From Synechococcales cyanobacterium CNB (lineage in GTDB: Bacteria > Planctomycetota > Phycisphaerae > Phycisphaerales > UBA1924): 64,000 nucleotides of DNA. The DNA is taken from assembly GCA_030263455.1 (NCBI GenBank), contig SZOZ01000011.1, forward strand, positions 1-64,000. Direction: 5' to 3'. The notes beneath the pieces are model-generated. The model was not told the origin of the DNA. It made no database searches and saw nothing but the letters and a program-made list of their open reading frames with translations. This document shows, one piece after another, positions 7,845 through 16,043 of the stretch; the stretch's first letter is position 1; every line of letters begins with the position of its first letter. The translations under genes were made by a program, and so were the position numbers.

Positions 7845-9650
7845 ATGGCCACCGTCATCATCGCGGCCGGGGCGTTTGTTCTCTATCTCGTGGCGTACCA
7901 CACCTACGGCCGCTACCTCGCCCGACGCATCTTCCGGGTCGAGCCGGAGCGGACCGCCCCTTCGGTCGAGCTCAACGACGGCATCGACTATGTTCCCAGC
8001 CACCGCGACATCGTTTTCGGCCACCACTTCACCAGCATCGCCGGCACCGGCCCGATCGTCGGCCCGGCGATCGCAGTGGTCTGGGGGTGGGTGCCCGCGC
8101 TGGTCTGGGTGCTCGTGGGGTCGATCGTCATGGGAGCCGTCCACGACTTCGGCTCGCTGATCGTCTCCATGCGCAACCGCGGGCGAACGATCGCGGACCT
8201 CGCGGGCACGGTCGTGAACGCCCGCGTGCGGCTGCTCTTCCTTCTGGTTGTGGTGGTCGGGCTGTGGATCGTGCTGGCGGTCTTCGGCCTGGTCATCGCG
8301 ACGGTCTTCAAGTTATATCCATCGAGCGTCATCCCGGTCTGGACGCAGATCCCCATCGCCGTCGGTCTGGGGCTGTGGGTGCGTCGCGGCGGCAACCTCA
8401 TCCTCGGCACGCTCATCGCCGTCGGACTCATGTACGGCACGATCGCGTGGTCGGCCTCCATCCCGTGGGCGACGCCGGACAACGCCGAGGGCGTCGCGAT
8501 GCTCCCGGCCGCGCTTACGGCCGTCATCTCGCCGGTCGCGTTCTGGACGCTCCTGCTTCTTGTTTATATCTTCGTCGCCAGCGTGCTGCCCGTGCAGACG
8601 CTCCTCCAGCCGCGCGACTTCATCAACGCCTGGCAACTCCTGATCGCGATGGGGCTGCTCGGCGTCGGCCTCGCGGCGTCGCGCCCCGAGATCGTCGCGG
8701 ACGCGGTGAACTTCACGCCCGCCCCGGCCGCCGAGGGCGCGAAGGTGCCGGGCTTCCTGCCGTTCCTGTTCGTAACGATCGCGTGCGGGGCGATCAGCGG
8801 CTTCCACTGCCTCGTGGCATCCGGGTGCGCGAGTCGGCAGCTGCGCAGCGAGGCCGACGCCCAGTACGTCGGCTACGGCGCGATGCTGACCGAGGGGTTC
8901 CTGGCCGTGCTGGTGATCCTCGCGTGCGTGGCGGGGATCGGGCTGGGGACGGCGGGCGGGCTGACGGGGCGCGAGGCGTGGCTGCACCACTACGCCGTCT
9001 GGGGGGGGGACAAGGGGCTGGGGGCGAACCTCGCCCCCTTCGTCGTCGGCTCGGCGAACATGATCGAGACGATCGGCGTCAGCCACGCCCTGGCGGTGGC
9101 GATCATGGGCGTCTTTGTCGCCTCCTTCGCCGCCACGACGCTCGACTCGGCGTGCAGGCTCCAGCGGTACGTGCTCATGGAGCTCTTCGGGGGGGGGAAG
9201 GAAACCGGCGCGGCCTCGGTGCGCGTGCCCCTGCTCGCCAACCGCTGGGGGGCGACGACGCTGGCCGTCGTCTCGGCGGGCGTGCTCGCCCTGAGCGATG
9301 TGCCCGCGCGCGGCTGGGAGGGAGCGGGCATGGGGGGCCTCGTCCTCTGGCCCGTCTTCGGGGCGACGAACCAGTTGCTCGGCGGACTGGCGCTGCTGGT
9401 GGTAACAGTCTGGCTGGTGGGCCGGCGGCGGCCGGCGTGGGTGACGGCCGTGCCGATGGTCTTCATGCTGGCCATGACGGGCTGGGCGATCGCGGAACTG
9501 ATCGTCGGCTTCTACGCCGCGGGCACCGCCAAGGCGCACCTGCTCGTGGTCAGCGTGCTGATGCTGGGGCTGGAGGTATGGATCGTGGCGGAGGCGGTGG
9601 GGGTGGTGGGGAGGGGGAGGGCGAGAGCGATGGTGGGAGAGAGAATGTAG
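7845..9650 (+). CDS. cstA: CstA-family carbon starvation / pyruvate-peptide transporter
   Basis: A 601-aa inner-membrane protein with about 16 hydrophobic segments. Diagnostic blocks are RIFRVEPERTAPSVELNDGI, DYVPSHRDIVFGHHFTSIAG, GPIVGPAIAVVWGW, GAVHDFGSL, and ATTLDSACRLQRYV. CstA/BtsT proteins are proton-coupled importers of pyruvate or peptides induced on carbon limitation. It is shorter than E. coli CstA (about 700 aa), lacking part of the C-terminal region. The ATG at 7845 was chosen because the first membrane helix starts immediately after it; longer in-frame extensions are not family-like. Confidence 0.9.
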   Translation: MATVIIAAGAFVLYLVAYHTYGRYLARRIFRVEPERTAPSVELNDGIDYVPSHRDIVFGHHFTSIAGTGPIVGPAIAVVWGWVPALVWVLVGSIVMGAVHDFGSLIVSMRNRGRTIADLAGTVVNARVRLLFLLVVVVGLWIVLAVFGLVIATVFKLYPSSVIPVWTQIPIAVGLGLWVRRGGNLILGTLIAVGLMYGTIAWSASIPWATPDNAEGVAMLPAALTAVISPVAFWTLLLLVYIFVASVLPVQTLLQPRDFINAWQLLIAMGLLGVGLAASRPEIVADAVNFTPAPAAEGAKVPGFLPFLFVTIACGAISGFHCLVASGCASRQLRSEADAQYVGYGAMLTEGFLAVLVILACVAGIGLGTAGGLTGREAWLHHYAVWGGDKGLGANLAPFVVGSANMIETIGVSHALAVAIMGVFVASFAATTLDSACRLQRYVLMELFGGGKETGAASVRVPLLANRWGATTLAVVSAGVLALSDVPARGWEGAGMGGLVLWPVFGATNQLLGGLALLVVTVWLVGRRRPAWVTAVPMVFMLAMTGWAIAELIVGFYAAGTAKAHLLVVSVLMLGLEVWIVAEAVGVVGRGRARAMVGERM

Positions 9651-9791
9651 TGCAGTTCAACCGGCCGTGCTGGCTAGGTCGAAGCCACGAAGTCTGGCAT
9701 CCAGCATGGAACGGAGATGAAGTCAAGTCCAGGTTAGCAGGACTTCCCCGAGCCTGTGCAGCCGCTAGTTGATCGACGTACACTCGAAACG

Positions 9792-10619
9792 ATGCCGACT
9801 GCGCCACCGCTGAGTTCCGAAGTCCGAGCGCTCGCGGCGAGCATGGAAGCCTTCGAGGCCTCCGAGAGCATCGCCAACACAGGCACGGGGGCGCGACGGG
9901 AAGGCGAGGATTTCGAGCGACTCATCGCCCGGCTGTGGCTCTCGATCCGAGGTCTTGCGGAGGCCGGCGGGGCCACGGTTTCGGTCGTCGCGGGGGCCCG
10001 CTCGCGCCGGTACGCCAAGTTGACCGTCGGCACAAGGTCCGTGTTCGTTCCCACCTCGGCGTCGGACGGCGTGACGAATCCGAATGCCGAGCAATCGCGA
10101 TGGCTTGAGGTGGTCTTTGGCGTCACTGACCTGATCGCAGCATTTCCGACCGAGGTCGAAGCTGTGCGCAAGTACGCGCCGGAAGCCGGTCCCTACGCAG
10201 GTCCGCGGTATCCGACCATCTATAACGGGCTGACCACGAAGTTTGATGACACGGTCGTCCTTGTGGACGGTGGCGTACTGCGCGAGAAGATCCTGCTGGA
10301 GTACAAGACGGCCAAGTCAAGCGCCGGGAGGCAGATCGACGGGAACGCACACGAGCGGCTCTCCTTCCAGATCATGCAGTACCTGGAGGTCGCGACCCAT
10401 TACACCAAGTGCAGCCTCATGGTCATGGCGAATGGTGCGTTCATCCGCTACCGGAACAAGTACCACGTCAACTTTCACGTCCAGGCGGATCGTCTGAAGA
10501 ACTTCGCGTGGTTCTCGATGGAGCACGCCTGCACGACGACGGAGTACACCAGGTTCCTCACGGGCCTTCTGTCGTGGCTGTTTGAAGGCACGCCGCGCGA
10601 GCAAGGGAGCGTTCGTTGA
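9792..10619 (+). CDS. Putative type II restriction endonuclease
   Basis: A 275-aa soluble protein immediately upstream of, and overlapping by 4 bp, a DNA adenine methylase; this arrangement is what suggests a restriction enzyme. A PD-(D/E)xK-like site is visible: Asp152/Asp153 or Asp159, then Glu170-Tyr-Lys172 in LLEYKTAKSS. A conserved-looking HERLSFQIMQYLEVATHY helix follows. I do not recognise the specificity family. The ATG at 9792 was preferred; a GTG at 9756 would add 12 residues. By eye the GC content and codon use are lower than in flanking genes, consistent with horizontal acquisition. Confidence 0.68.
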   Translation: MPTAPPLSSEVRALAASMEAFEASESIANTGTGARREGEDFERLIARLWLSIRGLAEAGGATVSVVAGARSRRYAKLTVGTRSVFVPTSASDGVTNPNAEQSRWLEVVFGVTDLIAAFPTEVEAVRKYAPEAGPYAGPRYPTIYNGLTTKFDDTVVLVDGGVLREKILLEYKTAKSSAGRQIDGNAHERLSFQIMQYLEVATHYTKCSLMVMANGAFIRYRNKYHVNFHVQADRLKNFAWFSMEHACTTTEYTRFLTGLLSWLFEGTPREQGSVR

Positions 10620-11704
10620 TCAAGTACATCGGTTCCAAGCGCACATTGATCCCGGTGATTATCGAGGCCGTCCGCCGAGCGGCGAACGCTCATTCGGTCA
10701 TTGACCTGTTCTCGGGGACGTCCCGGGTCGGGCACGCGCTCAAGGCCGCCGGCTACCGGGTTCTGTCGAACGACCACAACTCCTACGCCGCCGCGCTCGC
10801 CCGCTGTTATGTGCAGGCCGATGCGGAAGACGTTCTCGATGACGCCAAGAAGCTCGTCCGCGAGTTCAACGCAATGAAGGGCGAACCGGGCTACTTCACC
10901 GAGACATTCTGCGTGAAGTCGCGTTTCTTCCAGCCCAAGAACGGAGAACGCATCGATGCCATCCGCGAGGCCATCGCGGCGAAGGGGCTAGAACCGGAGC
11001 TCGAAGCGGTGCTGCTCGTGTCGCTCATGGAGGCTGCGGATCGGGTGGACTCTACGACGGGCCTTCAGATGGCGTACCTGAAGGACTGGGCGCCACGTGC
11101 CTACAACGATCTGGTGTTGCGTGTCCCCGAGGTGTTGCCCCGCGCCAGGCACGGCAAGGGGCAGGCCACGTGCCTCGACGCGATCGAAGCGGCGAAACTC
11201 CTCGAAGCCGACGTGGCCTACATCGACCCGCCGTACAACCAGCACTCGTACCTGGGCAACTACCACGTCTGGGAGTCGTTGGTCCGCTGGGACAAGCCCG
11301 AGGTGTACGGCGTCGCGTGCAAGCGTGTGGACGTTCGGGGGCGTCAGAGTGTCTTCAACTCACGACCGCAGTTTGCGGGCGTGATGCGGCGGCTTCTCGC
11401 CGCCGTGCGAGCCCCGGTGCTGGTTGTCTCGTTCAACAACGAAGGGTACCTGTCCCGCGAGGCGATGGAATCCATGCTCGCGGCGATGTGGAACGGCGAG
11501 GGCAAGGTCACGACCATCGAGAACGATTTCAAGCGTTACGTTGGCGCACAGATCGGCATCTACAACCCGCAGGGGGAGAAGGTCGGCAAGATCAGTCACC
11601 TGAAGAACAAGGAGTACGTGTACGTGGTCTCGCGCGAATGCTTGGCCGACCGCCTGGCGCCAATGCAGGCCGCACCGGCTGAGCAGATGGGGTTGTTCGC
11701 CTGA
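10616..11704 (+). CDS. D12-class DNA adenine-N6 methyltransferase
   Basis: A 362-aa type II modification methylase. The N-terminus MIKYIGSKRTLIPVI is typical of the D12 (Dam/DpnM-like) class. The SAM-binding motif is DLFSGTSRVG (residues 30-39), and the catalytic motif is Asp204-Pro-Pro-Tyr207 within DPPYNQHSY. The start codon is TTG, which shares TTGA with the stop of the preceding endonuclease gene, so the two are translationally coupled. It would protect host DNA from the partner nuclease; the target sequence cannot be read from the protein. Confidence 0.88.
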   Translation: MIKYIGSKRTLIPVIIEAVRRAANAHSVIDLFSGTSRVGHALKAAGYRVLSNDHNSYAAALARCYVQADAEDVLDDAKKLVREFNAMKGEPGYFTETFCVKSRFFQPKNGERIDAIREAIAAKGLEPELEAVLLVSLMEAADRVDSTTGLQMAYLKDWAPRAYNDLVLRVPEVLPRARHGKGQATCLDAIEAAKLLEADVAYIDPPYNQHSYLGNYHVWESLVRWDKPEVYGVACKRVDVRGRQSVFNSRPQFAGVMRRLLAAVRAPVLVVSFNNEGYLSREAMESMLAAMWNGEGKVTTIENDFKRYVGAQIGIYNPQGEKVGKISHLKNKEYVYVVSRECLADRLAPMQAAPAEQMGLFA

Positions 11705-12273
11705 GTCGCTGCTTACTGACGGCACGCCACCCTGTCGCCTCGGCGATCAGTTTGCGGGTGCAGTCATCCATGACCACAGATGGCGCGGTGTGTTTCTCGA
11801 CCCTGCCCCCGAGGGGCAGGGGAATATCCCGCGATCGCGTGGTGTTCCCGGGCTGCAGACGGTTCCCTGCTCCGCCGCTCCTTCGGGGCGGGGAGAAGAT
11901 GAGGGGAACCCGGTCCCACGGGTTGCGCGTCGGCGGGCTGCGCCGCGCCGCCGCTCCACCCGTGGCTACAGCCCGCCGCCCCTTCGGGGCGGGGGGAGAT
12001 AGTGGGCAGTGGACAATGGACAGTGGACATCAGAGGGGGAACCCGCTCCCTCACGGTCGCGGCTCGTTGAGGCACCGTCGAGGCTCGTTGGGGCGTTGTT
12101 CAGGTCGTCGGGCGTCGGGGCCGGGGGTGTGCCGGTCATGGCGGAATGGGTGGGAGTCCGGGATTTTTCTTGGGCGGGTCGGGACGGGGGTGGTAGCATG
12201 GCGGGCGACTGAGTCGGTCCTGTAGGGGTCGGCCGGAGAGAGAAGTTCCTCACACTTCGAAGGAGAGACACGC
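11705..12273 (+). repeat. Non-coding, hairpin-rich repeat region downstream of the R-M pair
   Basis: I see no credible gene here. There is a perfect 8-bp stem with 3-nt loop (CCTGCCCC at 11802-11809 with GGGGCAGG at 11813-11820). Two diverged copies of a CCGC-CC(T/C)CCTTCGGGGCGGGG hairpin lie at about 11872-11893 and 11975-11996, each followed downstream by a similar GGGGGAACCC(G) string. A short repeat of GTGGACA/ATGGACA occurs at 12007-12029. The two hairpin copies look like members of an interspersed intergenic repeat family. The last 100 bp should hold the promoter of the 12274 gene, but none is clear. Confidence 0.55.
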
Positions 12274-13020
12274 ATGAGAGGGTTTATCGCGTTGGGCGCG
12301 GCGGCATCGGTCTGCATGGCCGCTTCCGCGCAGGTGGCGTACGTGAGCGGGACCGGCGGCGAGCCGTGGGGCATGCCCGGGAACGTGAACGCGTTGAACG
12401 ACGTGTTCGGCGGCGGCGGGTGGACGCGGCTGGACTTCCCGACCGCGGTCGGGAACGGCATCTTCACGAACTACGACTGCATCATCATGGACGGCGGCAA
12501 CGGCGCGGACGCTGAGTTCAACGCCTTCGTCAACGCCAACCGCGCGGCGATGGAGGCCTTCGTCGCGGGCGGGGGCAAGATGCTCATCAACGCGGCCCGC
12601 TGGGGATCGGCCCCGATGGTGCTCGACGTCGGCTTCGGCGTGTTCCTTGACAACAACTTCCCGCACGACTTCGGCAACGCCGTGGACACGAGCCACCCGA
12701 TCTACCAGGGTCCGTTCGGCGTGACGGGCGGGTTCTTCGACGGCGACTACTTGGCGCACGACATCGTGTACGGGAGCGGGCTGACGGACCTGATGTTCGG
12801 CTCGAGCGGGCCGGACGTGATCCTGGCCGAGAAGTCGTACGGCGCCGGCCACGTCGTGTTCGGCGGGCTGACGCTGCCGTTCTTCGGCGAGCACCCCCTG
12901 TGGACCGACAACACGGACGAGTTCCACCGCAACCTGTACTACTACGTGTGTAACGTTCCTTCGCCGAGCGGCCTGGCCGTCCTCGCGCTGGGCCTTCCCA
13001 TGCTGCGTCGGCGTCGCTGA
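12274..13020 (+). CDS. Exported protein with PEP-CTERM-like tail
   Basis: A 248-aa exported protein. A signal peptide (residues 1-20, cleavage after ASA) leads into a domain with alternating beta-alpha pattern (YDCIIMDGGNG, FVAGGGKMLINAARWG, GAGHVVFGGLTLPFF) that resembles a flavodoxin or class-I glutamine-amidotransferase-like fold; this is inference, and no catalytic Cys-His pair is obvious. The end has PSPSG, a hydrophobic stretch and RRRR, a sorting tail like that of the 48-842 protein. A strong ribosome site GAAGGAG lies 9 nt before the ATG, and a terminator follows. Confidence 0.78.
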   Translation: MRGFIALGAAASVCMAASAQVAYVSGTGGEPWGMPGNVNALNDVFGGGGWTRLDFPTAVGNGIFTNYDCIIMDGGNGADAEFNAFVNANRAAMEAFVAGGGKMLINAARWGSAPMVLDVGFGVFLDNNFPHDFGNAVDTSHPIYQGPFGVTGGFFDGDYLAHDIVYGSGLTDLMFGSSGPDVILAEKSYGAGHVVFGGLTLPFFGEHPLWTDNTDEFHRNLYYYVCNVPSPSGLAVLALGLPMLRRRR

Positions 13021-13056
13021 GCGGCGGCGGGTGTGACCCGCGTGACACGCATCACG

Positions 13057-13092
13057 GCGGCGGTTCGCGTTCTGCGGGCCGCCGCTTTTCTT
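13057..13092 (+). terminator. Intrinsic terminator after the 12274-13020 gene
   Basis: GCGGCGG (13057-13063) pairs with CCGCCGC (13079-13085), followed at once by TTTTCTTT. It lies 37 bp after the stop codon on the same strand. Confidence 0.75.
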
Positions 13093-13224
13093 TCCGGATC
13101 GGGCGGGGCGCGCAGGGGGGGCCGATCCCCCGCGCGGGCGCGGCCCGACGAACGCCCGGTGCGGCTCGCAGGGCGAGGGGCGCGGGGGTAATGTGCTGCC
13201 GGGGGGTGGGATGGGAGGCACGCG

Positions 13225-15396
13225 ATGCGGGTGATGAGCGTGATCGCGGCGGCGGCGCTTTGCGGATCGCTCGGAGGCGCGGCCGCGCGACAGGATCGGG
13301 CCGCCTTTGCGCCGGTGGACGAGCTGCCGTGGTGGCCCGCTGCCAAACGCGATGGGTTCGCGGCGTACGAGGCCCGGCTCAACGCGATCCCGGATGCGGA
13401 GCGGCTGTGGGCGTGGCACGACCTGCTCGCGTCGCGGCCGCACGTCGCGGGCATGGAGGGGGACCGGGAGACGATCGACACGCTCGCCGCGGCGTTCGCC
13501 GACATGGGCCTCGAGGTCGAGGTCCACCGCTTCTGGGCCTACCTCTCGCGGCCGATCGCGGCAGAGGTCGAGGTCATCGGGGGGGGGCTGCTCCCGCTCG
13601 GCGAGACGCCCCTGCCCGAAGACCCCGACACCGCCGCCGACCCCGTCGGCTTCGGGTGGAACGCCTACTCGGGCAGCGGCGAGGCGACCGGCGGGGTCGT
13701 CTACGCGAACTACGGACGCAGGGAGGACTTCGAGCGTCTGGCCGCGCTCGGCGTGGACTGCGCCGGCAAGGTCGTCATCGCGCGCTACGGCGGGAACTAC
13801 CGGGGCTTCAAGGCCAAGTTCGCGGAGGAAGCGGGCGCGGCCGCGCTGCTCATCTACAGCGACCCCGCCGACGACGGGTACGTCAAGGGCCTCATGTACC
13901 CCGAGGGCGGGTACCTCAACGACTCGTGCATCCAGCGCGGCTCGATCGTGACGCTCGCCTCGCCCGGCGACCCGCTCACGCCGGGCGTCGAGGCGACGCG
14001 AGACGCCCCGCGCCTGGACCCGGACGCGGTCGCGCTGCCGCGCATCCCGGTGCAGCCGATCGGCTGGGGCGCGGCCCACACGATCATGCGGCGCATGCGC
14101 GGCGATGTCGTGCCGCAGGGATGGCAGGGAGGGCTGCCGCTGCCGTACCGCGTCACCGGCGGCGACGGGCTGCGCGTGCGCGTGAAGGTCGAGCAGGAGC
14201 GGCGGATCGTCGAATCAGCGAACGTGCTGGCGACGCTGCGCGGACGCGAAGAGCCTGAGCGCTTCGTCGTCATCGGGTGCCACCACGACGCGTGGGGCCA
14301 CGGCGCGGCCGACGCGATGTGCGGGATGATCTCGCTCATGGAGGCGGCAAGAGCGTTCAGCGAGCGCGCCGCGGCGGGCGAGCGGCCGCGGCGGAGCATC
14401 GTCTTCGCGGCGTGGGGCGCGGAAGAGCACGGGCTGATCGGCTCGACGGAGTGGGTGGAGGGGAACCGCGATCGGCTGGAGGGCGTGAGCGGGGGTGGGG
14501 CCGTCGCGTACATCAACCTGGACATGGCGTCGATGGGGCCGAACTTCGGGGCCGCGGCGACGCCGAGCCTGCGGCGCGTGATCGCGAGCGCGGCCAAGGC
14601 CGTGCCGCAGGCGCGCGACCCCGAACGATCCGTGTTTGAAGCGTGGGGCGCGGGGGGTGAGCCGGGCATGGGCGAACTCGGCGGCGGGAGCGACCATCTG
14701 CCGTTCGTGGCGCACGCGGGCGTTGCGGGCGCGGGTTTCTCGGGCGGGGGCAGCCCCGGGGTGAACTACCACACGGCGTACGACACGCTGCGGTGGTACC
14801 GCCACGTCGTAGGCGAGGATTACGAGCCTGCGCTGATGATCGCGCGGATGACCGTGGCGACGACGGCCAGGCTCGCGGACGCGCCCCTGCTGCCGCTGGA
14901 CCCCGCGGCGGGCGTGTCGAGCCTGCGCCGGCACCTGCGGGAGATCACGAAGCGCGGCGTGGAGACGGGCGTGTTCGCGGGGCCGGCGGCCGAGAGTGGG
15001 AGGGCGGAAGGGGGGGGAGCGGTGGCTGCGGAGCTGGCCGCGCTGGACGCCGCGGCGGCAGAGTGCGAGGGCGCGCTGGTGCGGGCGCTGGATGCGATGG
15101 AGGCCGCGATGGCGGAAGGGAGGCTGACCGGCGACGACCTCGCGCGCGCGAACGCGGCGTTGTTCGCGGCGCAGCGTGCATGGTCGGACGGGGCGGGCCT
15201 GGCCGACCGGCCCTGGTACAAGAGCCTGTACATCGCGACGGACCCGGACAGCGGGTACGGCTCCTGGCCGCTGCCCGGCCTGCGGCGCGCGGTGGAGGAC
15301 GGGGATGCCGAGGCGGTGCGGCGGGAGGTGGCGAGGTTGAAGGCTGTGGTCAAAATGCTCAGGGCCGTTCCGGCTTCGCTGCATTCAGGCGAATGA
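13225..15396 (+). CDS. Exported M28-family metallopeptidase (glutamate carboxypeptidase II-like)
   Basis: A 723-aa secreted zinc peptidase. A signal peptide (1-22) is followed by a PA-like domain (KVVIARYGGNYRGFKA, about 165-250), the M28 catalytic domain and a C-terminal dimerisation-type helical region. Aligning with GCPII gives a full metal set: His353-x-Asp355, Asp363, the Glu pair in WGAEEHGLIGS, Asp in INLDMASMG and His in NYHTAYDT. The usual DPxSG around the bridging Asp is ADAMCG here. It probably trims peptides outside the cytoplasm. The gene is followed after 110 bp by a zinc-ribbon membrane protein. Confidence 0.87.
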   Translation: MRVMSVIAAAALCGSLGGAAARQDRAAFAPVDELPWWPAAKRDGFAAYEARLNAIPDAERLWAWHDLLASRPHVAGMEGDRETIDTLAAAFADMGLEVEVHRFWAYLSRPIAAEVEVIGGGLLPLGETPLPEDPDTAADPVGFGWNAYSGSGEATGGVVYANYGRREDFERLAALGVDCAGKVVIARYGGNYRGFKAKFAEEAGAAALLIYSDPADDGYVKGLMYPEGGYLNDSCIQRGSIVTLASPGDPLTPGVEATRDAPRLDPDAVALPRIPVQPIGWGAAHTIMRRMRGDVVPQGWQGGLPLPYRVTGGDGLRVRVKVEQERRIVESANVLATLRGREEPERFVVIGCHHDAWGHGAADAMCGMISLMEAARAFSERAAAGERPRRSIVFAAWGAEEHGLIGSTEWVEGNRDRLEGVSGGGAVAYINLDMASMGPNFGAAATPSLRRVIASAAKAVPQARDPERSVFEAWGAGGEPGMGELGGGSDHLPFVAHAGVAGAGFSGGGSPGVNYHTAYDTLRWYRHVVGEDYEPALMIARMTVATTARLADAPLLPLDPAAGVSSLRRHLREITKRGVETGVFAGPAAESGRAEGGGAVAAELAALDAAAAECEGALVRALDAMEAAMAEGRLTGDDLARANAALFAAQRAWSDGAGLADRPWYKSLYIATDPDSGYGSWPLPGLRRAVEDGDAEAVRREVARLKAVVKMLRAVPASLHSGE

Positions 15397-15506
15397 AGCG
15401 TGCGACGCCATGCAGGCTGCTCGCGCCGGCTTCTGTCAGGGACGACCGGAGCAGGCGGGTGCCGTTGATTCGTCGGTCGGCGACGACAGCGAAGGAGCGG
15501 TGGCGG

Positions 15507-15908
15507 ATGCACGCCGCGCTGCAGCGTTCGCCGAGGGCGCGGCGATCAGCGGTGATCGTTCTCGTGCTTGCCTTGCCGGCCGTCTTCCTGCCGGCATTGA
15601 TCGTGCCGTTGGTGACGGGCACGATTCTCGGTTCCCCCCCAGGTCTGACTCCGTCCAGAATCACGCTCGCAATGCTGAGCGGCGCAGCCGTGGGCTTGCC
15701 CGGCCCGTTGGCAATGGCCTTCCTGGCACGGCGGTTCTTCGCGTCGGAGATCGCGCGCTTCATTGTCGGCGCTGGCGCGTGCGCTTCGTGCGACTACCCG
15801 CTGGCGGGAGTGCCGGAAGACGACGACGGCTGCACCGTCTGCCCCGAGTGCAGGGCCGCGTGGCGGAGGGAAACGAGAGCGACAGGCCGCAGGTCGGCAG
15901 GGCGGTAG
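15507..15908 (+). CDS. Small membrane protein with C-terminal zinc ribbon
   Basis: A 133-aa protein with two hydrophobic segments (about 15-40 and 58-80) followed by CASCDYPLAG and CTVCPEC, two CxxC knuckles that would bind one zinc. The pattern recurs in the proteins at 22575 and 29129 (CPRCRYSLRG, CAQCGYSLRG). Function is unknown; I read it as a lineage-specific family. The ATG at 15507 has GAAGGAG about 10 nt upstream, which decides this start over longer in-frame extensions overlapping the peptidase. Confidence 0.7.
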   Translation: MHAALQRSPRARRSAVIVLVLALPAVFLPALIVPLVTGTILGSPPGLTPSRITLAMLSGAAVGLPGPLAMAFLARRFFASEIARFIVGAGACASCDYPLAGVPEDDDGCTVCPECRAAWRRETRATGRRSAGR

Positions 15909-15964
15909 TGGATCGGAAATGAGACAACACGTGCACCGGGCCGGGGCAGCTCATCTGCGGCGGC

Positions 15965-15979
15965 GGGGTGCGCATTGCA
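15965..15979 (+). promoter_or_regulatory. Candidate sigma-54 (-24/-12) promoter for the 16044 gene
   Basis: GG (15965-15966) is followed after exactly 10 bp by GC (15977-15978) with a perfect -12 element TTGCA; the -24 element is only GG plus a matching G. Predicted transcription start is about 15990, 54 nt before the ATG. GG-N10-GC is common in GC-rich DNA, so this alone is weak; it gains weight from the stronger site at 60547-60562 before a similar gene. Confidence 0.32.
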
Positions 15980-16043
15980 TCACGGTGAGGTGCGCGATAC
16001 TCTGCGAGCAGCAAACACTGAGGCGAGCGAGGAGGAGCGTGCG

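Noticed and set aside
12189-12202. Sigma-54 promoter for the 12274 gene (GG-N10-GC)
   Set aside because: Neither element matches beyond the dinucleotides, which occur often by chance in this GC-rich DNA.
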